Source: Desulfuromonadales bacterium (GTDB taxonomy: Bacteria > Desulfobacterota > Desulfuromonadia > Desulfuromonadales > UBA2197). Taken from it: a stretch of 60,670 nt of DNA. Position 1 is the first letter of the stretch. Each line of letters opens with the position of its first letter. The notes under the pieces were generated by a model. That model was not told the DNA's origin, ran no database searches, and saw nothing but the letters and a program-made list of their open reading frames with translations. Location of the stretch: positions 1 to 60,670 of the forward strand of contig JACUTW010000005.1 in NCBI GenBank assembly GCA_014859605.1, written 5' to 3'. Positions 33,216 through 42,084 of the stretch are shown in pieces. Position numbers and translations under genes: made by a program.

Positions 33216-34598
33216 TTGAACAACGCAATCCCCAGAGCTCAGTGGGCCTCGCGTCTCGGCTTCATTCTCGCCGCCGCGGGGAGCGCCGTCGGACTCGGCA
33301 ATATCTGGAAGTTTCCTTATGTGACCGGCCAGAATGGCGGCGGTGCCTTTGTCCTTGTCTACCTTGGCTGCATCCTCGTCGTCGGCCTGCCGATCATGAT
33401 GGCTGAGCTGATGATCGGCCGCCACACCCGCCGCGCCGCGGTCGGCGCCTTCATGGCTCTGGAAAAGCGCAAATCCCCCTGGATCCTTGTCGGCTGGGTC
33501 AGTACCCTCAGTGCCTTTGTTATCCTTTCCTACTATGCCGTTGTTGCCGGCTGGACTCTCGACTATGTCTACCTCGCCGTCGTTGGCAGCTTCAACGGCC
33601 AGAGCCCGGACACGATCGAGGGACTCTTCGGCAGCCTGATCAACGACGGTCTTCGTCAGACCGTCTGGCTCTTCATCTTCCTTGCCCTTTGCCTCGGGAT
33701 TGTCTTCGGCGGGGTACAGAAGGGGATCGAGCGCTGGAGCAAGATCCTGATGCCGATCCTTTTTGTCCTTCTTCTTCTCCTCTTCGGCAATGCCATGCTC
33801 AGTGACGGCGCGGCCGCGGGGCTGCGTTTCATGTTTCGCCCTGATTTCGGCAAGCTGACACCAGGGGCGATTCTCGAAGCGATGGGGCACGCCTTCTACA
33901 CCCTCTCCCTCGGCATGGCTGCGATGATTACCTACGGATCCTACCTGCGCCGGGATGAGGATCTCTTCGGGGCGAGTGTGAAGATCGCCAGCCTCGACAC
34001 CACCATCGCCCTGGTGGCTGGTCTCGCCATCTTCCCCGTCGTCTTCGCTGTGGGGATGGAGCCGGCAGCCGGCCCCGGTCTCGTCTTCAAGACCCTACCG
34101 GTAACTTTCTCCCGGCTCCCGGGCGGTTATGTTCTGGGGATTCTCTTCTTTCTCCTCCTTGCTTTTGCTGCCCTGACCAGTGCCGTCTCTCTCCTCGAAG
34201 CCCAGGTCGCCTACCTCATCGACGAAAAAGGGTGGGGCCGCAAGAAGGCAACAACGGTCCTGACCTGCATCATTTTTCTGGTCGGTATCCCCTCGGCCCT
34301 GTCTTATAACGTCCTTGGCGACTTCAAGATGCTCGGCGACCGTTCTTTCTTTGACGCCCTTGACTTGATCGCCTCCAACTATCTGCTGCCGATCGCCGGT
34401 CTCTTTACTGCCATCTACGTCGGCTGGTTCTGGCGCGGCTCCGAGGAGAAGAAAGAGTTGGTGGCCGGAGGCTCCGGCTGGATCTATCCGGTCTGGCACT
34501 TCCTCATTCGCTACGTCACGCCGCTGGCGGTTGGGGCGGTACTGTACTTCAAGATTGAAGAATCGGGCCTTTTCGCCTGGTTCAGCACTCTCTTCTAA
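33216..34598 (+). CDS. Sodium-dependent transporter, NSS (SNF) family
   Basis: A 460-residue inner-membrane symporter of the neurotransmitter:sodium symporter family, with the LeuT fold and about 12 membrane segments. The signature of TM1 is clear: WASRLGFILAAAGSAVGLGN IWKFPY, containing the unwound Na-binding stretch, and TM6 onward shows FYTLSLGMAAMITYGSYL. Bacterial members import amino acids, but the substrate cannot be inferred. Translation probably begins at TTG 33216, since GAGGAGGT lies 8 nt upstream and no ATG fits the N-terminus. Confidence 0.92.
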   Translation: MNNAIPRAQWASRLGFILAAAGSAVGLGNIWKFPYVTGQNGGGAFVLVYLGCILVVGLPIMMAELMIGRHTRRAAVGAFMALEKRKSPWILVGWVSTLSAFVILSYYAVVAGWTLDYVYLAVVGSFNGQSPDTIEGLFGSLINDGLRQTVWLFIFLALCLGIVFGGVQKGIERWSKILMPILFVLLLLLFGNAMLSDGAAAGLRFMFRPDFGKLTPGAILEAMGHAFYTLSLGMAAMITYGSYLRRDEDLFGASVKIASLDTTIALVAGLAIFPVVFAVGMEPAAGPGLVFKTLPVTFSRLPGGYVLGILFFLLLAFAALTSAVSLLEAQVAYLIDEKGWGRKKATTVLTCIIFLVGIPSALSYNVLGDFKMLGDRSFFDALDLIASNYLLPIAGLFTAIYVGWFWRGSEEKKELVAGGSGWIYPVWHFLIRYVTPLAVGAVLYFKIEESGLFAWFSTLF

Positions 34599-34619
34599 TG
34601 ACGCAGGCAGGGGAGGCGT

Positions 34620-34649
34620 TTGACTCTATTTCTCAGCCCGTGCTATAAA
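34620..34649 (+). promoter_or_regulatory. Sigma-70 promoter of the metal efflux operon
   Basis: TTGACT (34620-34625), an 18-nt spacer, TATAAA (34644-34649), about 20 nt upstream of the small secreted protein gene. Metal-responsive operator sequence is not recognised. Confidence 0.6.
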
Positions 34650-34672
34650 TTCAGCTTGATTTGTGAGGTTGC

Positions 34673-35122
34673 ATGCGTCAATCGTCGATTAAAATAATCA
34701 TCCTGCTTCAGGTCTTTCTTTATCTCCTCGGCGGGCATGCGACGGCGCATGGGCTGGCCTGGTGCCTGAGCGCCGATGGTCACGCCCATGTGGAGACCGC
34801 CGCTGGCTGCATGACCGGACAAGAAGAGCGCTCATCTGCAAGCGTTGATTTTTGTCTCAGTGCGGTTGATGAAGCGAATCGGGCGGCTCACAGCGGGGTT
34901 GAATGCCGGCATTTGCCAGTCACTGCCCCGCACGCGTCCAACGGCATTTCGGCGCAAAAAGTTGCCGCGGTTAGTGTTGCCGTTATTATTCCGGCACGTT
35001 TCGATTCTACTTTGCGGTGCCTCACGGCCGCTGTTTATCAGCAAACCCCATTCCTTTCTTTTCTAGAACTCCCCCCCAATGTGGCGCTTGTTTCTCTCCG
35101 AACCATCGTCCTGGTCATTTAA
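34673..35122 (+). CDS. Small secreted protein at the head of the metal efflux operon
   Basis: A 149-residue protein, not recognised with certainty. A signal peptide or membrane segment at the N-terminus (IIILLQVFLYLLGGHATA) is followed by a Cys/His-rich segment: HGLAWCLSADGHAHVE, GCMTG, FCLSAVDEA and VECRHLPV. Similar small secreted Cys/His proteins precede Czc/Cus-type RND genes in related bacteria, so a role in periplasmic metal binding or sensing is plausible but unproven. The TolC-like gene starts about 100 nt downstream. Confidence 0.65.
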   Translation: MRQSSIKIIILLQVFLYLLGGHATAHGLAWCLSADGHAHVETAAGCMTGQEERSSASVDFCLSAVDEANRAAHSGVECRHLPVTAPHASNGISAQKVAAVSVAVIIPARFDSTLRCLTAAVYQQTPFLSFLELPPNVALVSLRTIVLVI

Positions 35123-35224
35123 AAACTTCCCGCCAACAAACTGCGACAGTTCTTTTCTCCGGACGTAACACTGCGTCGGAGCAATCTTTCTTTGCGTTTT
35201 ATCCCTCATTTTGGAGTCATCCTG

Positions 35225-36562
35225 ATGTTTGCCAAGACCCGCTTTGTTTGCGGCGCCGCCCTTGGATTGCTGTGCTTTGCCACCCCTGCGTTGCAAGCGG
35301 AGGCTGCCGAACCGGTTACCGCGGCGATATTTCCATCCCCTATGCTCTCAGCCTTTCCGGCAGAAACCGAACTGTCGCTGCGGGAAGTACTGAATCTTTC
35401 TCTGCAATCGCATCCGGAGCTGAGCGCTTACGCCGCTGAAAGTCGGGCTCGTGCCGCGGAAATTTCCCAGACCGCCCGTTTCATTAACCCCGAACTCGCT
35501 GTCGAAGTGGCGAATGTTGCCGGCAGCGGTGCCTACAGCGGCTTCGATGCGGCTGAAACGACGCTGCAGCTGAGCCAGCAGATTGAGCTTGGCAACAAAC
35601 GGCAACTGCGGCGCGGCCTGGCCGAACTGGAGCATGACCGGGCGCTGCGTGACCTTGAGGTCGTCACAGTGGAGGTGCAGGCGCGCATTGCCAAGCATTT
35701 CTGGACGCTGCTTGCTGCCCAGGAGCGTCTTAAACTCGCCGACGAACAAGTCGCTGTGGCGACAGCAACGTTGGCGGTTGTCGAGGAGAAGATTTCCGCG
35801 GGACGGGCTCCGAGCGTGGAAAAGTATCGTTTCCAATCTGCATTGGCTGAGGCCCGATTGAGCAGAGAGCAGGCGCTGCTGGCGCAGACCGCGGCACGCC
35901 AGACCCTGGCTGACCATCTTGGCCTTGAAGCGGCGGCGCCGAGCAAAGTCTTGGGTGATCTGAGCCGTCTGCCCCTGTTGCCCGCATACGCCGGGATTCA
36001 GGCGCAGCTGGAGAAAAGCCCGGAGATCGCCCGCCGGCAACTGGAGAGCGAAGCGAAACGTCGTGATCTGGCTTTGACGCGAGCCAACCGCATCGCTGAT
36101 CCGACCCTTGCTCTGGGTCTGCGTCATTATCAGGAATCCGACGACAACGCTTTGATCTTCGGCTTCTCCCTGCCGCTCCCCCTCTTTGACCGCAATCAAG
36201 GGAATGTTCAGGCCGCCACGCATCGTCTGGTCGCAGCGCAGGCACAGGAAGCCAGTGGATTGATCCAGAGCCGCGCCGGCCTTGTCGAGAAATGGCAGTC
36301 TCTTGCCGCCAGTTCGGCCGAAGCGCAGGCGCTGCGCGAGCAGATCATCCCCTTTGCACAGCAAACTTACGAAGCAGCCAGCTACGGTTATCAATCCGGA
36401 AAGTTCGGCGTGCTGGAAGTACAGGATGCCCAGCGAAGTCTGGTTGAGGTTCGTGGGCGTTATCTCGATGTGCTACTGACCGCCCACCTGGAAGCGGTCG
36501 AACTGCAACAACTGCTTGGACGCGCACCGTTGTCCACTACTGATCAATTTATGAAAGACTGA
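35225..36562 (+). CDS. TolC-family outer-membrane efflux protein (CzcC/CusC type)
   Basis: A 445-residue outer-membrane channel protein, third part of a tripartite RND pump. It has a signal peptide (FVCGAALGLLCFATPALQAEA) and two copies of the outer-membrane efflux protein domain, mostly long helices: LSLREVLNLSLQSHPELSAY and the C-terminal half from about residue 250 (ALTRANRIADPTLALGLRHY, FGFSLPLPLFDRNQG, SYGYQSGKFGVLEVQDAQRS). The ATG at 35225 has TTGGAG upstream. The adaptor gene follows after 9 nt. Confidence 0.92.
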   Translation: MFAKTRFVCGAALGLLCFATPALQAEAAEPVTAAIFPSPMLSAFPAETELSLREVLNLSLQSHPELSAYAAESRARAAEISQTARFINPELAVEVANVAGSGAYSGFDAAETTLQLSQQIELGNKRQLRRGLAELEHDRALRDLEVVTVEVQARIAKHFWTLLAAQERLKLADEQVAVATATLAVVEEKISAGRAPSVEKYRFQSALAEARLSREQALLAQTAARQTLADHLGLEAAAPSKVLGDLSRLPLLPAYAGIQAQLEKSPEIARRQLESEAKRRDLALTRANRIADPTLALGLRHYQESDDNALIFGFSLPLPLFDRNQGNVQAATHRLVAAQAQEASGLIQSRAGLVEKWQSLAASSAEAQALREQIIPFAQQTYEAASYGYQSGKFGVLEVQDAQRSLVEVRGRYLDVLLTAHLEAVELQQLLGRAPLSTTDQFMKD

Positions 36563-36571
36563 GGAATCATC

Positions 36572-37927
36572 ATGAAGATAACGCGAATTGTCACAATCAT
36601 CGTTATGCTGATCGCGGCCGCTGCCGGCGGCTGGTTTGCCGCTTCATCGCGGAGCCACAACTCTGAACATGGGGAAGAACAGGCGCATGTCGCAGAGAGC
36701 AAGGCGACCGATCACGATGATCACGATGATCATGACGAAGAAGAGGCTGAAGAGGATGGCCACGAAGGGCACGGCCATGGGAAGAAGCCGGCTGCCGGTG
36801 AATATTGTCCGGAGCATCGGATGCTGGAAGCGGTCGATGCCCTGTGCAATCCGGATCTGATTATTCCGCTCTTGCCGGGGCAAGGGGTCCTGGTGCGTTT
36901 AGGGACACCGGAAGCGGCGGCGCGGGCCGGGGTGGCGACGGTTCTGCCGCAAAAGGTGGCGAGCGCCACTGGTCCGATCTTTCCGTCGCAGACCATTTAC
37001 AGCCGCAACGGGCTGGCGCAGGTTGCCGCCCTGACCTCCGGGGTGGTGCAACGGCTGTATGTCGATGTCGGAACCGCGGTGGTCAAGGGGCAGATTCTCG
37101 CTGAAATCGCTTCGACCGAGGTCTCCAGTTCCCGCGCCGAATTAGCAACGGCGCAGAGCCGGCTGAACCTGGCCGAAACGGCGCTGCGGCGGGAAGAACA
37201 GCTCTTCGCCAAAGGGATCAGTGCCCGGCAGGAGCTTGAACAGATCCGGGCAGAGCAGGAAGCTTCTATCGCAACCCTGGAGCAGGCGCGGCAGCGGCTG
37301 GCTCTTTACGGTGCCGCTGCCCAGGGGAGCGGCGCGACGATAACCCTGCGTTCACCTTTGACCGGGATCGTCGCGGAACGGAGTGTCGTTGCCGGGCAGT
37401 CGATCCTGCCGGAAACGCCCCTCTTCACCGTCGTCAATCTCGCCCGCATGGGGATCGAACTCTCCCTGCCGGCGGATCGCATTGCTCTCGCCAAGGTCGG
37501 CGCGCCGATCGAGGCGCTCTTTGACGGCATGGAAGGGGAGCGATTCACCGGAAAAATTGTTCAGATTGCTCCCGCTCTCGACAGCCAGACGCGCTTGCTC
37601 AAGGTGTTGGCCGAGGTGGAAAATCCGCAGCAGCTGCTCAAGAGCGGTCTCTTTGGCCAGGTCCGTTTACTCGGGGCCGTGGCCGGCGAGGCCCTGGAGA
37701 TCCCCGGCAATGCCGTGCAGATGATCGACGGCAAACCCTTTGTCTTTATTGAGCGGGAATCCGATCTCTTTGAGCTGCGTCGCGTGGCGACCGGACCGCG
37801 GCGGGGGAAGTTTATCCTGGTCGAAGCCGGCCTGCACGACGACGAAAAGGTCGTGGCGACGCAGGGCTTTGCCCTGAAATCCGAAGTCCTCAAGTCGCGT
37901 CTCGGCGCGTCCTGCGCCGATCACTAG
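36572..37927 (+). CDS. RND periplasmic adaptor (CzcB/CusB type) with His-rich N-terminus
   Basis: A 451-residue membrane fusion protein linking the RND pump to the outer-membrane channel. An N-terminal membrane anchor (IVTIIVMLIAAAAGGWFA) is followed by a striking His/Asp/Glu-rich region (about 30-75; DHDDHDDHDEEEAEEDGHEG HGHG) and a YCPEHRM motif, both likely metal-binding. The barrel-sandwich and hairpin domains lie at about 145-270 (GVVQRLYVDVGTAVVKGQIL, then a coiled coil) and a beta-barrel after that. The metal-rich N-terminus supports a Zn/Co/Cd/Cu-type substrate. Confidence 0.92.
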   Translation: MKITRIVTIIVMLIAAAAGGWFAASSRSHNSEHGEEQAHVAESKATDHDDHDDHDEEEAEEDGHEGHGHGKKPAAGEYCPEHRMLEAVDALCNPDLIIPLLPGQGVLVRLGTPEAAARAGVATVLPQKVASATGPIFPSQTIYSRNGLAQVAALTSGVVQRLYVDVGTAVVKGQILAEIASTEVSSSRAELATAQSRLNLAETALRREEQLFAKGISARQELEQIRAEQEASIATLEQARQRLALYGAAAQGSGATITLRSPLTGIVAERSVVAGQSILPETPLFTVVNLARMGIELSLPADRIALAKVGAPIEALFDGMEGERFTGKIVQIAPALDSQTRLLKVLAEVENPQQLLKSGLFGQVRLLGAVAGEALEIPGNAVQMIDGKPFVFIERESDLFELRRVATGPRRGKFILVEAGLHDDEKVVATQGFALKSEVLKSRLGASCADH

Positions 37928-37936
37928 GGGGCCGTT

Positions 37937-40900
37937 ATGTTTGAACGCTTGATTGAATTCTCCCTGAGGAACCGCCTGCTGGTGGTCCTCCTCTTTGTCG
38001 TCACCTTGAGCGCCGGTGCCTGGTCGTTGCTGCACCTGCCGATCGATGCCTTCCCCGACACCACCCCGGTGCAGGTACAGATTAACACCATCGCCCCGGC
38101 CCTCGGGCCGGAAGAGGTGGAACGGCAGCTGACCATGCCGGTGGAGCTGGCTGTTTCCGGTCTGCCCTCCTTGGTCAGCGTCCGCTCCATCTCCAAGTTC
38201 GGTCTTTCCCAGGTCGTCGCCACCTTTAGTGACGACATGCCGATCTACGATTCGCGGCAGCTGATCATGGAACGACTCGCCAGCGTCACCCTGCCGCCGG
38301 GGATAGAACGCCCTGAACTCGGGCCGATCTCCACCGGTCTCGGCGAAGTTTTCCATTATCTCCTTCGTTCCGACAACCCGAAGCGCAGCCTCGACGAACT
38401 CCGCACCCTGCACGACTGGGTGGTGAAGCCGGAGTTGCGCAAAGTCGCCGGCGTTGCCGAGATTAATTCCTGGGGCGGGGTGGAGCGGCAGTATCACGTC
38501 ATTGTCGCCCCTGAGTCGCTGATCAAGTACGGTCTCACCCTCGGCGATGTCAGCGAAGCACTGCAAGCAAACAACGCCAACGTCGGCGGCGGTCAGGTGA
38601 TTACCGCCGGGCAGACGCTGCTGGTGCACGGCATCGGTCGCGTCACCAGCCTCGAAGAGGTCGGCGCCATCGTTCTGAGTTCTTACAGTGGCGCAGCGGT
38701 GCGGGTGCGGGATGTTGCCGAAGTGCGCATCGATCACGAATTACGGCGTGGCGCCGTCTCTGCGCAGGGGAAGGGGGAAGTCGTCCTCGGCCTCGGTTTC
38801 ATGCTCATGGGGGAGAACAGCCGCGACGTGACAACGGCGCTGAAAGAACGTTTGGAGAAGGTGCGCCAGGCGTTGCCCGAAGACATTATTCTTGAAACTG
38901 TCTATGACCGCACCGAATTGATCGATCACGTGATTGAGACGGTGCAGCATAACCTCGTTGCCGGCGCGATTCTTGTCATCGCCATCCTCTTTTCCCTCCT
39001 CGGCAATCTGCGCGCCGGACTCCTGGTGGCCGCCGCCATCCCCATGTCGATGCTCTTTGCCACCCTCGGCATGGGGCAGATGGGGATTGCCGCCAGCCTC
39101 CTTTCGCTCGGGGCGATTGACTTCGGCATTCTCGTTGATGGTTCGGTGGTGATGACCGAGGCCAATCTGCGCGGATTGAACGAACGGCAGCTGCAGCTCG
39201 GTCGCCCGCTTACCGCGCAAGAACGGATGGCGTCGATTCTGGCGTCGAGTTGTCAGGTCGGCCGTCCCATCGCTTTCGGCATGGGGATCATCGCCTTGGT
39301 CTTTCTGCCGGTCCTGACTCTGCAGGGGATCGAAGGGAAGATGTTTCAGCCGATGGCGTGGACCTTTATCTTTGCCCTTTTGGGCGCGCTGCTGGTGGCG
39401 ATCTTTTTGTCGCCGATCCTCTCTTTTCATTTTTTGCCGAAGGACGGCAAAGCGCACACAGGTTGGGCCGAGACCTGGCTGCAACGTCTCTACACTCCGG
39501 CTCTTGCCCGGGTGTTGCAGTATCGTCGCCTGGCCCTGCTGGTGGCGGCGCTTTTGGTGATTGTGACGGGAATTGCCGCGACCCGCCTCGGCGGCGAGTT
39601 TCTGCCGCGCATGAGTGAGGAGGCTATCGTCGCCAGCGTCGTCCGTCTCGCCGGTGTCTCGGTCGATGAATCGATGGCCTATAACCAGCAACTGGAAAAG
39701 CTGGTTCTGGAAAAGTTCCCCGATGAAGTCAAAGTGGTCTGGAGCCGCCTCGGGAGCGCTGAGACCGCGACCGATCCGATGGGGACAGAACTGACCGATA
39801 TCTTCATGTCGCTGTATCCCCGTGAGCAGTGGATTAAGGCCAAGACACAATATGAGTTGGCCGCCGCCATCGAGAAGGAGATGGTCGGGCTCCCCGGGAT
39901 TCGTGTCGTCTTTACCCAGCCGATCGAACTGCGCGTCAATGAAATGCTCTCGGGGATTCGCGGTGATGTCGGGATCAAGATCTACGGGGACGATTTTGAA
40001 CAGTTGGTAGTACTCGGTGAACAGGTGAAACAAACGATGGAGAAGGTGCGCGGTGCTGTCGATGTCGCCGCCGAGCAGATCACCGGTCAGCCGACTTTAC
40101 AGATTAAACTTGATCAGGAAAAGCTCGCCCGCTATGGCATCCCGGCCAAAGATCTCCTCGACGTCATCGCCGCGGTCGGCACCCCGCGGGTCGGCGAGGT
40201 CTTTGAGGGGGAGCGCTCTTTCCCGTTGGTCCTGCGCCTCCCCGATGACCGGCGCGAAGATGTCGCCGCCCTTGCCGCCACTCTGATTCCGACCCGGAAC
40301 GGGGCGATTCTGCCGCTGCGCGCCCTGGCGACGTTGAGTGAGGAGCAGCGGCCGTCAACGATTAATCGCGAGTGGGGGCGGCGACTGCTCAAGGTCTCGG
40401 TCAATGTTCGTGACCGCGATGTTGCTTCCTTTGTCGCTGAGGGCCGGGAGAAAATCGCCCGGGAGGTCAAGCTGCCGCCCGGCTACTTTATCGAATGGGG
40501 CGGGCAGTTCGAAAATCTCGAACGTTCGCAAAAGCGTCTGGCGTTGGTGGTGCCGCTGACTCTGCTCCTGATCTTTGTCCTCCTTTGGTTCAGTCTCAAG
40601 CGCTTGCGTGACGTTCTGATCATCTATACCGGCATCCCCCTTGCGGCGGTCGGCGGCGTCTTTGCCTTGTGGCTGCGGGGGATCCCCTTCTCGGTCAGCG
40701 CTGCGGTCGGCTTCATCGCTCTGGCCGGTCTCGCGGTCCTCAACGGCCAGGTGTTGGTCGCGGCGATCCGGACTTTTTATGCCGATGGAGAAACATTGGC
40801 CGATGCCGTAGTCAAAGGGGCCCGGCAGCGTCTGCTGCCGGTCGTCGCCACAGCCTCCGTTGCTGCCGCCGGTTTTCTGCCGATGGCCCTGTCGAGCGGA

Positions 40901-41029
40901 GTCGGTGCCGAGGTGCAGCGACCTCTCGCCACGGTCGTTATCGGCGGGGTCCTGACCTCGACACTGCTCACCCTCTTTGTGCTGCCGGCATTCTATCTGT
41001 TGCTGGATAAGAAGAGAGCTGACACTTAG
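37937..41029 (+). CDS. Heavy-metal efflux RND transporter (CzcA/CusA type)
   Basis: A 1030-residue inner-membrane proton-driven pump of the HME-RND family. The N-terminus (MFERLIEFSLRNRLLVVLLF) and the motifs FPDTTPVQVQINT and TM4 segment LLSLGAIDFGILVDGSVVMT are diagnostic: the D and E residues of TM4 conduct protons. It has about 12 membrane segments and two large periplasmic loops, and starts 9 nt after the adaptor. Together with the TolC-like and adaptor genes it forms a CzcCBA-like pump. The metal is not determined by the sequence alone. Confidence 0.93.
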   Translation: MFERLIEFSLRNRLLVVLLFVVTLSAGAWSLLHLPIDAFPDTTPVQVQINTIAPALGPEEVERQLTMPVELAVSGLPSLVSVRSISKFGLSQVVATFSDDMPIYDSRQLIMERLASVTLPPGIERPELGPISTGLGEVFHYLLRSDNPKRSLDELRTLHDWVVKPELRKVAGVAEINSWGGVERQYHVIVAPESLIKYGLTLGDVSEALQANNANVGGGQVITAGQTLLVHGIGRVTSLEEVGAIVLSSYSGAAVRVRDVAEVRIDHELRRGAVSAQGKGEVVLGLGFMLMGENSRDVTTALKERLEKVRQALPEDIILETVYDRTELIDHVIETVQHNLVAGAILVIAILFSLLGNLRAGLLVAAAIPMSMLFATLGMGQMGIAASLLSLGAIDFGILVDGSVVMTEANLRGLNERQLQLGRPLTAQERMASILASSCQVGRPIAFGMGIIALVFLPVLTLQGIEGKMFQPMAWTFIFALLGALLVAIFLSPILSFHFLPKDGKAHTGWAETWLQRLYTPALARVLQYRRLALLVAALLVIVTGIAATRLGGEFLPRMSEEAIVASVVRLAGVSVDESMAYNQQLEKLVLEKFPDEVKVVWSRLGSAETATDPMGTELTDIFMSLYPREQWIKAKTQYELAAAIEKEMVGLPGIRVVFTQPIELRVNEMLSGIRGDVGIKIYGDDFEQLVVLGEQVKQTMEKVRGAVDVAAEQITGQPTLQIKLDQEKLARYGIPAKDLLDVIAAVGTPRVGEVFEGERSFPLVLRLPDDRREDVAALAATLIPTRNGAILPLRALATLSEEQRPSTINREWGRRLLKVSVNVRDRDVASFVAEGREKIAREVKLPPGYFIEWGGQFENLERSQKRLALVVPLTLLLIFVLLWFSLKRLRDVLIIYTGIPLAAVGGVFALWLRGIPFSVSAAVGFIALAGLAVLNGQVLVAAIRTFYADGETLADAVVKGARQRLLPVVATASVAAAGFLPMALSSGVGAEVQRPLATVVIGGVLTSTLLTLFVLPAFYLLLDKKRADT

Positions 41030-41056
41030 CCCTAAACCATATATTGATCGATCTTT

Positions 41057-41098
41057 AGCGAGAAGAGCCCCCCTGGCAGCAGGGGGGCTCTTCTCGCT
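41057..41098 (+). terminator. Perfect 18-bp hairpin after the efflux operon
   Basis: AGCGAGAAGAGCCCCCCT (41057-41074) pairs perfectly with AGGGGGGCTCTTCTCGCT (41081-41098) around GGCAGC. It probably ends the efflux transcript although no T run follows. Confidence 0.7.
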
Positions 41099-41151
41099 CA
41101 TGAGAGGGTCAATCGTATACGCTGGCCGTCCTGAATTTGCCGTTCTCTTAC

Positions 41152-41181
41152 TTGACTCAGTGGCAAGGGGCGTTGTATTAC
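41152..41181 (+). promoter_or_regulatory. Sigma-70 promoter of the ispH-pfa-scp operon
   Basis: TTGACT (41152-41157), an 18-nt spacer and TATTAC (41176-41181), about 40 nt before ispH. No other strong promoter was noticed between here and rluB. Confidence 0.55.
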
Positions 41182-41221
41182 TATCGCTTTTACGCTTTTA
41201 CCTGCACAGTGAAGGGTATCA

Positions 41222-42073
41222 ATGAAGATTATCAGGGCCGAACGGGCGGGAATGTGTATGGGGGTTAATCTGGCACTGAGCAAGCTCGACGCTCTCATCG
41301 CCCGGATGCCGCAGCCCGGCGCCCTCTTTATCCTCGGTTCGATCATTCATAATCCGCAGGTGGTGCGGGCCTACGCGGAAAAGGGCGTGATGACCGTCCA
41401 GTCTCCGGCGGAGATTCCGGCCGGGGCCACGGCGGTGATTCGTGCCCACGGTGTCACCAAGGATGTCGAGACGGAACTGAGTCAGCGCGGCGTGCAGATT
41501 GTCGATGCCACCTGCCCCAAGGTCAAGGCGGCCTGCCTCCTGATTGAAAAACATACGGCGTCCGGGCGGGTTCTCCTCCTTTACGGCGAAGCGACCCATC
41601 CGGAAGTGAAGTGTCTCCTCAGTTATGCGGCAGCCGGGGCCTTTGTCTTCGACAGTCGCGAAGCATGTGCGGCCCTGTTGCTCAATGCGGCGCACAGTTA
41701 TTGTCTGGCAGCCCAGACAACGCAGGACAAAGCGATCTTCAAAGAAATCAGCTCGGCGTTGAAAGGTCGCGTTGACCTCGATCTTATCGTTCTCGACACC
41801 ATCTGCGACGCCACCCGCGAGCGTCAGGACGAAGCGGTGCGTATCGCCCGCGAGGTCGATTTTGTTGTGGTTGCCGGTGGTTATGAAAGCAGCAATACCC
41901 GGCGCCTGGCGCAGGTTGTTCTCGCCCAAGGGACACCGGCGCTGCATATCGAGACGGCCGCAGATCTCCCCCTGGGTGAATTGAAAAAATATCAGCGTAT
42001 CGGCCTGACCGCCGGTGCTTCAACGCCGAAAGCGATCGTTGATGAAATAGAGCGGGTTCTGGAAGCCCTGTAG
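41222..42073 (+). CDS. ispH: 4-hydroxy-3-methylbut-2-enyl diphosphate reductase
   Basis: A 283-residue IspH/LytB that makes IPP and DMAPP in the last step of the non-mevalonate isoprenoid pathway. The three cysteines that hold the iron-sulfur cluster are present: C12 (ERAGMCMGV), about C97 (VDATCPKV) and about C195 (LDTICDATRERQ). Other family motifs: IIHNPQVV, VIRAHGV, GEATHPEVK and AGASTPKAIVDEI near the C-terminus. GAAGGG precedes the ATG. The pfaD ribosome site overlaps its stop codon, so the two are coupled. Confidence 0.95.
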   Translation: MKIIRAERAGMCMGVNLALSKLDALIARMPQPGALFILGSIIHNPQVVRAYAEKGVMTVQSPAEIPAGATAVIRAHGVTKDVETELSQRGVQIVDATCPKVKAACLLIEKHTASGRVLLLYGEATHPEVKCLLSYAAAGAFVFDSREACAALLLNAAHSYCLAAQTTQDKAIFKEISSALKGRVDLDLIVLDTICDATRERQDEAVRIAREVDFVVVAGGYESSNTRRLAQVVLAQGTPALHIETAADLPLGELKKYQRIGLTAGASTPKAIVDEIERVLEAL

Positions 42074-42084
42074 GAAGAATATTG

